The position numbers and the translations under genes are program-made. From NCBI GenBank assembly GCA_026120035.1, contig JALRME010000020.1:1-64000 (forward strand): 64,000 bases of DNA. The letters run 5' to 3'. Shown piece after piece: positions 36,749 through 47,111 of the stretch. Numbering within the stretch: the stretch's first letter is position 1; the number at the start of each line of letters is the position of its first letter. The DNA is from Coleophoma eucalyptorum (taxonomy: Eukaryota; Ascomycota; Leotiomycetes; Helotiales; Dermateaceae). The notes beneath the pieces are model-generated. The model was not told where the DNA came from, ran no database searches, and worked only from the letters and a program-made list of their open reading frames with translations.

Positions 36749-39409
36749 ATGCTGACTGCTCACAAGGCCACCAGAGCATGCAAATCATGTCGTTTTCATC
36801 TCCAAGCTCTTTTTGAACATGGCTTTACCAACTCAGCGCTTCCCTTGCCACGACGACCCCTTCCAAGCCCAGCGCTCCGCAGTAGAGCTCTCTCGCGCCA
36901 ACATACATTGAGATCATTCTCGTCGACCACTTTTCGACAGGAAATATCTTCGCCAGAATCTTTTCAAACAAATGCGGCAGAAATCGAATCTGTTGTGAGA
37001 CGAGCAAGGAGGACGTTTGGACAGACACTACCAAAGGACTACCTGTCAAACGAAGAATATATTCTCTACGAACGGCTTTACGGACCACCTTTACGTGAGA
37101 CACGGCCAGATGACTTGGAGCTACAAGACTTGCAGTGGGATGATGGCGCTGCTGAAGGCCCTGCACGGAATGTGTTAATGAGAGAGGACGAAGATGGCAA
37201 TCTTGAAGAGGTAGAATATGACGACGAACTTGGATTTAGTGTCTCAGATCGGGTTGATGCCGAAGTTGCCCATGCAATCGAGAATGACCCTGAGCTTAAA
37301 CAGGCTCTGGCTGAAAGCCCTGAACTTGCAGAGATGTTTGCCACCAAGATGCGTGAATTGGTAGAGATGGCAGCCGCCGAAGATGCGCGGGAGTTGGAAG
37401 AAGCATCAGAGGAAATACAGTCATCGGAGGCCACAAAGCTAGGGGAGCATTTGGGTGGTGATTTGGAAGAGCAACACTTGGACGCACTGCCAACCACTGA
37501 GTATTCTGTTGCCGATCAAAGGGAGTTCGATGCCATTCAGAGACTGCGCAAGGACCTAGAAACTACAATGGCGCAACCGATAGAGGAGGAAATTGATGAG
37601 GAATATGAGGAGGAAGAAGAACCCATCGAAGAAGAGCAAGAAGATGAGGAAGAAAATCTCGAGCCCTATATCAGTTCAGACGAGTTTCGAAGTCATCCTC
37701 ACACATTGACTGCTCGGTCAGGAACGACTCCTACCACAATTTATTTGCCACAAGAACAGTTTGTCGCACCATTCTCGGAGCTTCTGGAGAGGACAAACAA
37801 AACCCATTTAGCTGAGGCTGCGCAGAAGGCATTTGGCGGCCCTGGTCTTCCAAATTCGGTTGCCACACCAAGTTCCTTGAAAACTAAGCCTCAAAAACAC
37901 ATCGGATTAGAAGCTGGGCAGCACAGGATGAGCGAGATTGAGGCCGATGCTTATGTAGCAGCTGTTTCGCCAGGTTTATATGCCACTATTGTAGGAACGC
38001 TTGTTGAGGCTCGAAAGAGACTTGGTAGTGAGTGGATCCGCAAACTCATGTTTAGAGAAGGAGGTGAGGGTCCAAGAGTCTTAGATGCCGGTGCTGCTGG
38101 TGTTGGAATTATGGCATGGCGTGAAATGGTTCGTGCTGAATGGGAAGTTGCAAAGGACGAGAACATCGTTTTCGGAAAGGCTCCCCCTCTAGGCAAGACC
38201 ACTGTCCTGACGGGATCTGATGCACTACGGCACCGAATGTCACGGTTACTCGAAAACACGACATTTTTACCTCGGCTGCCAAACTATGTTAATGCATCGA
38301 ATTCTGAGGCTCACCTTGATGGTGCTCCGGCTCAAGGACGAAAACTATACGATGTCATTATTGCACCACATACACTCTTCCCCCTTAAAGAGGATTGGAG
38401 GCGTAAGCATATGGTCGAAAATTTGTGGTCGATGCTCGATCCAAATGGCGGAATTATGATCATCATCGAGAAAGGAATACCCCGTGGGTTCGAGGCGGTT
38501 GCTGGTGCTCGTTCACTTCTTCTTGACAAACATATCTCTTCGCCAGAATCAGAGTCAATCCCGGCTGAGACGCAATCTTCTCAAGATACAGCAGCGTTTG
38601 TTGAGAAGGAAGCTGGCATGATCATAGCTCCCTGCACCAATCACTCGAAATGTCCAATGTATCCGGTCCCTGGCCTGACACCTAATAGGAAAGATTTTTG
38701 CCATTTTGAGCAAAGATATATCAGGCCAAAATACTTGCAGCAGATTCTTGGGGCATCTTCTCGAAATCACGAAGACGTCAAGTATAGCTATCTCATTGTC
38801 CGCCGAGGAATTGATGAGCGAAAATCACATTTGCCATTAGTACAGGGTGATATAGGTGCTGATCAATCTTTTGCTGGATTCGAAGATATTGACCTGCCAG
38901 CCGGGTCTGAAGGCCTCGAGCCTGGAGATGTCAATGTATCAAGCGATATCAAATTCAACCCACTCGCTCTTCCTCGTCTTGTTCTCCCGGCACTTAAGCG
39001 CAAAGGCCATGTTACTATGGATGTGTGCACTCCAGCTGGCAAACTAGAGCGATGGACAGTACCCAAAAGTTTCAGTAAACAAGCATATCGCGATGCGCGC
39101 AAAGCGAATTGGGGTGATCTATGGGCTCTAGGTGCCAAGACAAGAGTTCCACGTAACCCTCGGTTGGGCAAGGGTACCGCATTCCAAAACAATGGCACCA
39201 CAGGTACCCACTTGAAGGGCATCAGAGACGGCAAAATGGGCAAGGGAGGCAAAAAGATGAAGAAAAATAACTTCGAGATCTTGATGGGTAGAGAGGGTAT
39301 GGTTGGTTTAAAGGAGGTCAAATCGAAGCATGCTGCAAAGTCCGAGAAAAGAACTAAGGGTGGAAGGGTACCCAAGGCTGATAAGCCGATCACTGAGGAT
39401 GATTTGTAA
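36749..39409 (+). CDS. RSM22: Mitochondrial small-subunit ribosomal protein/assembly factor Rsm22
   Basis: Intronless, 886 aa. A Ser/Arg-rich mitochondrial presequence (about 1-65, ALSRQHTLRSFSSTTFRQ) is followed by an acidic linker (about 265-310, EEEIDEEYEEEEEPIEEEQ) and the Rsm22 methyltransferase-like domain: YVAAVSPGLYATIVGTLVEA, glycine-rich VLDAGAAGVGIMAW (about 444), EKGIPRGFEAV, and the Cys cluster CTNHSKCPMY ... FCHFEQRY (about 625-655), which in the METTL17/Rsm22 family binds an iron-sulfur cluster. The C terminus is Lys/Gly-rich. The protein acts in mitochondrial small-ribosomal-subunit assembly. It is longer than many homologues because of the linker and tail. Confidence 0.95.
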   Translation: MLTAHKATRACKSCRFHLQALFEHGFTNSALPLPRRPLPSPALRSRALSRQHTLRSFSSTTFRQEISSPESFQTNAAEIESVVRRARRTFGQTLPKDYLSNEEYILYERLYGPPLRETRPDDLELQDLQWDDGAAEGPARNVLMREDEDGNLEEVEYDDELGFSVSDRVDAEVAHAIENDPELKQALAESPELAEMFATKMRELVEMAAAEDARELEEASEEIQSSEATKLGEHLGGDLEEQHLDALPTTEYSVADQREFDAIQRLRKDLETTMAQPIEEEIDEEYEEEEEPIEEEQEDEEENLEPYISSDEFRSHPHTLTARSGTTPTTIYLPQEQFVAPFSELLERTNKTHLAEAAQKAFGGPGLPNSVATPSSLKTKPQKHIGLEAGQHRMSEIEADAYVAAVSPGLYATIVGTLVEARKRLGSEWIRKLMFREGGEGPRVLDAGAAGVGIMAWREMVRAEWEVAKDENIVFGKAPPLGKTTVLTGSDALRHRMSRLLENTTFLPRLPNYVNASNSEAHLDGAPAQGRKLYDVIIAPHTLFPLKEDWRRKHMVENLWSMLDPNGGIMIIIEKGIPRGFEAVAGARSLLLDKHISSPESESIPAETQSSQDTAAFVEKEAGMIIAPCTNHSKCPMYPVPGLTPNRKDFCHFEQRYIRPKYLQQILGASSRNHEDVKYSYLIVRRGIDERKSHLPLVQGDIGADQSFAGFEDIDLPAGSEGLEPGDVNVSSDIKFNPLALPRLVLPALKRKGHVTMDVCTPAGKLERWTVPKSFSKQAYRDARKANWGDLWALGAKTRVPRNPRLGKGTAFQNNGTTGTHLKGIRDGKMGKGGKKMKKNNFEILMGREGMVGLKEVKSKHAAKSEKRTKGGRVPKADKPITEDDL

Positions 39410-39900
39410 AACTATCTGGATGGTTATTGGCACGGAAGTGGGCTCTAGAACATGAGAGGCGGCGGATATGGTGTATAGGATAGGATCTTCGCTCTTTCTC
39501 TTAGGCAATTAACAGTGTATTATAAAAGGGTGGTAAGGATGGCAATTAATCACGAGCTTAATCAAAACAACTGTTTAAATAGACTCTTCGATCTTGATTG
39601 ATAGGCAGATATGAGCTCGTGGGACTCACCAATGTAAGCTCTAGATCCCTTAATTCTTGACAGCTCTTGTTTGCAAGACATTAAATTCCTCGCTCTCCTA
39701 TAATAAAAGACAGAGATAATCCCCTAGATACCAGACCTGTCATTTTTCCGATTCCAAAGACTTTCTTCAAGAGATACGTACGACAAGCCCAGGGTTGCGG
39801 TGAGAATTCCATCATTATATACCAGCTATTTCTCAAGCCAGCAAGAAACTTGGGGGCACCACGCAGACTAGCAAGTCCTTAGGCTTTACATAACAAGACC
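39410..39900. other. Intergenic, 491 bp
   Basis: 3' flank of RSM22 and promoter of the small gene at 39901. Nothing else seen. Confidence 0.6.
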
Positions 39901-40176
39901 ATGGAAACAACTACTCCTTCTCTTTCCCTATGCCCTCAATTACAATCCCTCTCAGACAACTTCTCCACACTTCCCACGAACTTGAAAGCCGCCATCCTTG
40001 TCAACATCATAATCTTCCTTCTTGCTATCTGCGCACTCTGTTACTTGGGATGCTACATTCGACGTATGAAGCGCCTCAGAGGTACTCAAGGTACGGTACG
40101 CATGACTGAAAATGAGAGTCTATGCGTCTGTATAAGGGATCCGGGAATGGATGCTGGAAGAGGTGTGGTATCGTGA
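39901..40176 (+). CDS. Small single-pass membrane protein (91 aa)
   Basis: Intronless ORF of 91 aa. A hydrophilic N-terminal part (about 1-27) precedes one strong membrane helix (residues 28-50, LKAAILVNIIIFLLAICALC), then CYIRRMKRLRGTQG, a basic stop-transfer flank, and a short tail. There is no cleavable signal-peptide shape, so it is likely a signal-anchor protein with the C terminus in the cytosol. Homology is not recognised; the well-formed membrane segment followed by a basic flank argues for a real gene. Confidence 0.55.
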   Translation: METTTPSLSLCPQLQSLSDNFSTLPTNLKAAILVNIIIFLLAICALCYLGCYIRRMKRLRGTQGTVRMTENESLCVCIRDPGMDAGRGVVS

Positions 40177-42739
40177 GAGTTGTGGGTTCCCAAGATTCAT
40201 TGGGCGAAGTTTAGCGAATATAGGTTGAGAGAAGATTGGGTGTGAAGAAGGTGATGAAGGTGAAGGGATTGTGTAAAATGGGAATAATTTTACTGGGATT
40301 TGAGGTAGTCTAAGTTATTGGTCTTTTATGAGGATGCCTACGGCGTAATAGGTGTTAGGCTTTTGGATATCGATTGGGATGTTTTAGATCCTCATTTTTT
40401 ATAAGACGTATATGTAAACAAATTTCTAAATCATGATATGAAAGTCCATCTCATTATTGTTACATTTTGAAACCAGCTTTATGTAGCTTTTATTTGTTGT
40501 GGGAATTCTGATCTTGGCGCATAAGGAGCAGGATCTATCTGAATATTTGATCTCTTGGTTCAGACTTGTTCGTATTATTTTGTTAAATATCAGGTGCGGT
40601 GCCATTGCCCCAGGAATTCTGTAGCATTATTTATTTACATCCATCGCTTCTTCCTCAAAAATGTTAGTCTTCACCCCTTGAAAGTCCCGTTAGAGGTCGA
40701 TCGGCCCAATGGACAATAGAAGTGGAAATTATTAAAACGAAGAAATCGGGTTTCGCATTGCAGCAGTCCTTCACATCTAGTATATATTTTATAAAACTAC
40801 TAATTGAACAAACTGACACAGAACATAATGCAAAGTCCACAGCTACAAAGGGATCACAATCATGGACCAGGGTAAGCAGCATGCATTGTTTGTATAGAGG
40901 TTTAACTCTATATTCCAAGACTTTTCGCATTCGCAAACTCTCGAGCCTGGGTAATTGTGGCCCCTGGGCCCTCAGGTAATTCCGCAACGGGCTTCGTCTA
41001 TACTATCTTTCCGAGCCCCTACCTAAGTTTAATTGGTTACTTGTACGTCCGTATCTTTCTGGACTGAAAGAAATTTATTGAGCACAGCCTTTGTATAAGC
41101 CCAATAGGATATAACACCGTTTTCCAACTGGGCATGATCGACGGCCACGTGTACATGCTGACTTGATTAAGAGCCTTCGAATATGCAGGTACGCCTTGCT
41201 AGCTCGACTCAAATGCGGGTGACACATTTCAACTCGCCCATGTGATTGCTTTAAGAGGCAGACAATTGTTTCGTGGGGGATGGAATTGCAAATAACTACA
41301 GCAGAGAAAAGACACACCAACCACAAAGGACCATCGTATAACCATCACTAGAGTATAATCGTGACCAACAATAGTGCGCTAGCTTCGGCCTCAGTAATTG
41401 ATTTCATATAGTTGAGTAAGTCTAGGTAGTCCATATTAGGTAGCTCTGTCTTCGCTTCTGACTGGGGGCTTGTTTTTTCCCCGAGCACGCTTCCGTGATG
41501 ACAGCACTGACAAAGCCACCTAGCCGACAGAGCACCCCGTATTCGGCTGATCTACCGCGCAGATGCCGGGATACAGCTATATTAACAATAAGAACGGCTG
41601 CAGGGTATGCCGCTTAGATATCACAAGTAAGGTGCTGAGTAAGAGCATGCCGAGGCTAATTGGTGATGCTTAGCTTTGAAATCCTCGCTTGGTTCCGAGC
41701 CAGTGCTGCAGCCAGTGTAGGTACAATGTTCGGGAAACTTATACTTCTCACTACATTCACTTTTGCCTATGGCTTATGGCTTATGGCTTATGGCTTGTGC
41801 AACGATGACGGTTGTGAAGATTGGATGACTAGTATTTTCTTCGCTTGTTTCACTAAATTTCTTTCAGTAGACCCCTTCGAAAGAAGTGCCCAGGAAATGG
41901 TCGGGAATACTTCAGTCCGGACCGGAGAATTTGTAACATAAGGTACTGGTTGACTGGATGACCGTTTGTGCAGGCACCCGATCTCAGAACACGGCATCGC
42001 AGCGCCACTATGCTGGCAGACAGTAGGTATCACCAAGCTAAAATTTGGATTGCACGGACTCTTCGATGCGGCGTTCTATGATGAGTAACGAGACCTAATC
42101 AACCGAGATGATCCTGCAGGTTGCGAAGTTCATGGTTTATACCATAATTACTAAGCCGGTTGTGGTTCTTGTTTTCCATAGTTACAGAATGGGGGTAGAG
42201 ACAGTGCAAAACCCCCCAAAAACCCTTGCAAGAAAGATTTCTGAGTTTAGGTAATAAGTCACCAATGGCTTACCAAACGTGACCGCACATATCGGCCAAG
42301 AGCCTCACTCATCCATGGTGCATCGATGGTGCATCAGTAGTGACATCGAGCAACGCGAAGATGGGATTCTGTTCAGATCAAGTGGAGCGGAGCTTTCTTG
42401 TTCGGATCAACTGCCAGAAGTGCCATGCAGCTTCTAGATCCAATGTGCGTGATTGTTTCCTAGCCAAGTTCAACAAGGTCCTTGTCAGGAGTATGCTGAT
42501 TACTACCTTGTATTTGCTTGGATACTTTGATTGCATGATTATGTCAAATTTTTGCGATACACGGGATAGTTGAGGACCGCCTTCTGGGAGTTGTAAATGT
42601 ATAAAGCTGGGTAAGATGTTGGAGATCAATTTCTTTCCTCATCCTCATCCTCAGCTTCTCAATCATCTCTCTGAATCCCCTTCAATACCACTGTACTATC
42701 TCACAGTTAAATCTGACACCGAGATTTCCAACCCTGAAA
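40177..42739. other. 2.6-kb gene-free region
   Basis: No domain-bearing or spliceable ORF was found. It contains a four-copy heptamer repeat at 41769-41796 and a doubled decamer ATGGTGCATC at 42315-42335. The last 130 bp are the TC-rich promoter/leader of the isochorismatase gene. Confidence 0.55.
41769..41796. repeat. Heptamer tandem repeat (ATGGCTT)x4
   Basis: Four perfect head-to-tail copies of ATGGCTT, a minisatellite-like run in non-coding DNA. Confidence 0.9.
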
Positions 42740-43658
42740 ATGAAGTTCCAAGCTATTGCCACTGCTGTTGCCACTTTGGCTTCAGTCGTTGCTGCTGGTA
42801 AGCCCCGAGTCGGATTTTGTTGAAGATATGGGACTAACAATGAACTAGATGGTTTCAAGTTTGAGAGACTTGACAAGAACAATGCTGTAAGTTTCCAGCA
42901 GATCTAGAGGAAATCAACAAGATATGTGCTGAAGCAACAAGGCTCTTTTGGTTGTTGATCACCAGATTGGTCTATCGCAGCTGGTGCGAGACTACACCCC
43001 CACGGAGTTCCGCAACAACATTCTTGCCCACGCCGCTCTCGGGAAGCTCTTCAGCCTCCCAACCATCTTGACCACCTCGGCTCAAACCGGACCCAATGGA
43101 CAGCTTCCAAAGGAGATCATTGAAATGCACCCCAATGCCCCGTTCATCAAGAGAAACGGCGAGGTAGATGCGTGGGATAACGCTGATTTCCGTGCTGCCG
43201 TCGCCGCAACCAACAAGACTCAAATCATTCTTGCTGGTATCACGACTGATGTTTGTAAGTACCACATGTCCCTCTGTGCGTAATTTCCTGACGAGAAAGG
43301 TACTTCTTTCTTGGCCATGTCTCTTCGTGAGGCTGGCTACTCAGTTTGGGCCAACACTGACGCCTCGGGTACTTTCACCGACAAACTTGCCGCTGATGCC
43401 AACCGTAAGATGGAACAAGCTGGTGTTCATCTCCTCGGTGCGTTCGCTATTGCCATGGACTTGATGAGAGACTGGAGAAACACCCCTGGTACTGCTGAGG
43501 TTCTTCCATACTTGGACCAGTAAGTCAATCTTCATTGTACCAATCACAGCCTTCTTACTTGATGCAGATACTTGACCCCTTACTCTCTTGTCGCTCGTGC
43601 TCATGGTGCTGCCATCGAGAACGGTACTCTTGTAGCATCTGAGCTCGGCCTACTATAA
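42740..43658 (+). CDS. Isochorismatase-family hydrolase with signal peptide
   Basis: Five exons: 42740-42797, 42849-42886, 42942-43254, 43300-43519 and 43568-43658, giving 239 aa. Residues 1-19 (MKFQAIATAVATLASVVAA) form a signal peptide encoded almost wholly by exon 1. The rest is a cysteine-hydrolase (YcaC/isochorismatase-like) domain: Asp38 in ALLVVDHQIG, Lys102 in FIKRNG, Cys137 in ITTDVCTSFLAMSLREAGY, the Asp-Lys-Cys triad of the family, then the late VWANTDASGT. Homologues hydrolyse isochorismate or related amides/ethers; the true substrate is unknown. Export would be notable because secreted isochorismatases of some plant pathogens deplete precursors of salicylate. Whether this one acts so is inference. 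Confidence 0.92.
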
Positions 43659-44961
43659 AGCTCTGATGGGAAAGGGGGGTTGAATACACGAAGAACTTCT
43701 GGAGAAATTGCCAGCCTTTTGAGAAAAGAGATGAGAGCAAAAGGAGTGCTCAGGGGAAATTGTGGTTTGGTGATTGATTCGATTTGTTCCTTCCATTCTT
43801 ATGGCATTGTTCTTCAGCCAGAATCCTACACATACAAGCTAGATGACAATTCTAATAAAGTTCTCCTCAAACATTCTTGTCCACTGGGAAATAGGTAAGC
43901 TGGCCTTGCAGCCAACTTTGTATTCTGAAACAGACCAGAATAAGAATATATAACTGCGGGGATTTTGATCAGCGAAACTGAAGTTCTTGAAACATCCGGA
44001 GAGCTATTTTGGAAGTGCAACAAGGCCAATTTGGGGTTGTGTGAGTAGAGTAAAGCTGTGGTCGAAAGGGACTTTGGTAGAGCGAGCTTCCAGATGAAAC
44101 TACTCAGCCACTTGCCGTCATTGTTCTGCCATCGTTCTGGAAGAGCTGAGCGGAGCAGATGACTGAAAACGACGGGGAGTTTCGATATAAGGGCCATCTT
44201 ATACTTCAGAATTGGCAGTGGAGACATGTCAAGACAGCTGTCAGAACAAATGGTACTGGCTTCATCCCTCCGCTTCCAACCCACCTTCCGCCATCGGCTA
44301 ATACCTCAAACGACCCAGGGCCGCATGCGGACAGGAATGTTCATCCAGCTCATAGCTTTCGCTGAGTTTATTCTCAATCGGGAAATACCACCGTTTCATA
44401 CCGATACCGACCTGGCACCCCATGCTTCTGTATGCATGGCCGGTCCTGGTTCTGGGGGCATGTGCCGACCGAAACGATGATTACCCTCCAGATAACTGTC
44501 GTCATTTTAGCCACAGTGCTTGGAGTCAGCCTGGCGCAACATGGAGTGAGGCAGACTCGGGTCCGGGAGACGGGAGCGACAACAACTGTGCTATCCCGGC
44601 CGTGAGCTGGAGGGCTGAAGAGCTGCAGGACGTGTATGCGCATACGTAGACGTAGATGTAGACCTAGACAGGTATCTATGAGCACGAGAGCACGAGAGCA
44701 CGACAGTATGACACAGCCTCGGAACCTCCATTCCATGCAGCTGCCGCTTACTCGTAATCCACGCCTTTCTCGGTCCGAGCTAAACCTTCTCCGGACTGGC
44801 AAGCGAGGTGGGACGTGCATAGCAACGACGACGATAACCTTGTGCAGGTCCAGGCTCCTTCTCCCATCCTTCAAAATTCCTGTTCTTCAAAACGTCAACA
44901 GGCAGCTGTTGTTTCCTCCCAACTGCTCTCCCGACCTTTGTTCCTTCCCCAATGGCTCGAG
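43659..44961. other. Intergenic, 1.3 kb
   Basis: No supportable gene. Low-complexity stretches occur near 44644-44668 (GTAGAC-like units) and 44680-44705 (GAGCACGA-like units). The last 150 bp are a CT-rich leader of the PNG1-type gene. Confidence 0.55.
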
Positions 44962-47111
44962 ATGTCTTCATCAGACCCCGATCATGGCGCGCCTCTGAGT
45001 CCTGAGGCTCAGGATGAGATCAATATTGCAACTGCTCTTCACACCAATTGCTTGGGTCTGTTCAACTCGCTCCTGAAACAACCGGAGATCGCGGATCTGC
45101 CAGCGGAAGAGAAGGCTCGCTTTACAGAGCAAGCTGCTCGGTTTTCCGCTTGGGGCAAAGGATTTAGCAATGGCAAGCTGGAAGTTATTGTCAAAAGCTC
45201 CTCCGCCGTTGGAGTCATGGTCCTCAAGTTCCTTGTAGCCATGGCGGGGTTTCTTATCAAAGGTATTAAGTTTCCCAATTGCGGGAAGCTTGGCTAAAGT
45301 TGAATTTTTTTAGATCTTCCAACAAGCACAACGTCTCCTCTAGAAGCAGACAAGGAGCTTGTTGCAACAGTTTGCAGAGTAAAATTCTGTGTAGCAGAGG
45401 CCAAACCACTTCTTTCAAAGGAGCAGACATTTCAGCAACTTCCACGTGCTGATGGCCAACTTTCCTCCAGCCCTGGCGAATTGGAAAATGATGTTAGCGA
45501 ATCCATTGAATTCTACCTGGATCTTTTAATGAATCTGGTTCCATCCATGGATCGAACTTATAGAGAACTTTCCTCGGCACCTTCAGAATACCCCAAGGAT
45601 GAAAAGGTCATACCAGTACCTCCTCCTGAATACTCTCGTTATGCCTCAACTTCCTCTGAGCCTGTGGACCGTGCTGGAGTGGACACTATCGGAGTGGACA
45701 CGAAACAAAACGGCAGTTTGTTGCCATCGCAAACCGAAGTGGTTGGTGGAACTTTAGGAAATGTCCCAGAAAATGTTCCTGCTGCCAAAGTAGATTTTAA
45801 GCACCTCAGCAGAGCACTGAGCACAAGATTCCAAGAAAGTTGGAGAACCACCCGGTTGAAAATATCAGGTATGCCATAGCAAGGAAGAATATCAGAATAC
45901 CTTTTTAACTTAGTCACGTGTAGCCGATGTGAAGCAGCCAACACGGTCTGCTTCAACACTCTTCTCGCCGTCAAATATGTCTCCTTCAAGTTCTCAGCTT
46001 GGCCAGCCGATGACCCCTACATCTCCAACTGATCAAAATTCTCAAAGAGTTCGATCGATCATGATGAATCTGAGCAAGATGCCTCTGCAGTTCGAGAATC
46101 CCGGACTCCTGGATGAAGCATTGCTATCTGTTCCGCTGGACAAAATCTACGCCGAGGCAGAAGAAGAAAGCCAATTTTTCCTGCTTCAGGCTGAAAGTAT
46201 GGCAGATGGAAGGAAGGCACGGTGGGGATATCAAGACTGCGTAATTCGAGCATTGCAAAAGTATAGTCCCAGCTCAAAAGATTCGCCCATAAATACTATC
46301 ACTAACGCAACATAGATGGTTTAAACGTACCTTTTTTGAATGGGTCAACAATCCTATTTGCTCAAAATGTGGGGCTACAACAATCCCAGCTGGCATGGCT
46401 GCACCCACTGTAACTGAAGCAGCTCACGGTGCACGACGCGTAGAGGTATATCGATGCAGTGATGTGGACTGTCGAGGCAAAGAGAGATTCCCACGGTATT
46501 CAGATGTTTGGAAGATCTTACAAACACGGCGAGGTCGAACAGGAGAATGGACAAGCTGTTTTGCCATGCTGTGTCGCGCATTTGGTAGTCGTGTGCGCTG
46601 GATCTGGAATGCCGAGGATTACGTCTGGACAGAGGTGTATTCTGAATATCAGAAAAGATGGGTCCACGTCGATGTCTGCGAAGAATCGTGGGATAATCCT
46701 CGCCTCTATGCTGAAGGATGGAAAAAGAAAATGTCCTATTGCATTGGGTTCTCGATCGATGGGGCAACAGATGTTACCCGACGGTATGTCCGCAGCGAGG
46801 CACAGGCCTTGGAACGAAATCGCTGTCCAGAGAACGTGCTTTTACATATCCTCGATGAGATCCGTACTATTCGGCGTCAGGAAATGTCAACGGAAGAGCG
46901 CTTCCAGCTTGAGAAAGAAGACAGTCGTGAACAGGTGGAATTACAGGGTTATGTCGTTGCATCCCTAGTCAAATCGATAACAGATATAAAGATCGAAAAC
47001 CCGACTGTTGTGAGTAGAAGTCCGCCTGGAAGTAGGAGTGTCAGTCCGACCGACACTACTTGGAATATGCAGAGGACGAGTCACGATCCGAAGGGAAATA
47101 GAGGACCCTGA
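44962..47111 (+). CDS. png1: PNG1-type (peptide:N-glycanase fold) protein, catalytic Cys and His replaced
   Basis: Four exons: 44962-45262, 45314-45868, 45924-46260, 46316-47111, giving 662 aa. The C-terminal 350 residues are PNG1-like: [20 protein letters not shown], then [17 protein letters not shown], zinc-binding CSKC and CSDVDC, and the transglutaminase core. The active-site Cys (GRCGEW in active enzymes) is Thr473 (GRTGEW) and the His (DHVW) is Tyr500 (DYVW), whereas the Asp517 in HVDVCE remains. The spacings 27 and 17 equal those of yeast Png1 (C191, H218, D235), so the assignments are firm. Filamentous-fungal PNG1 is known to lack activity (Neurospora) and to act in polar growth. The short fungal N-terminal segment ([18 protein letters not shown]) lies at the end of exon 2. 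About 270 residues before it, with a hydrophobic [18 protein letters not shown], are an unusual extension. Confidence 0.9.

Noticed and set aside
44374..44874. 166-codon minus-strand frame
   Set aside because: Low-complexity, overlaps the leader of the PNG1-type gene, no domain.
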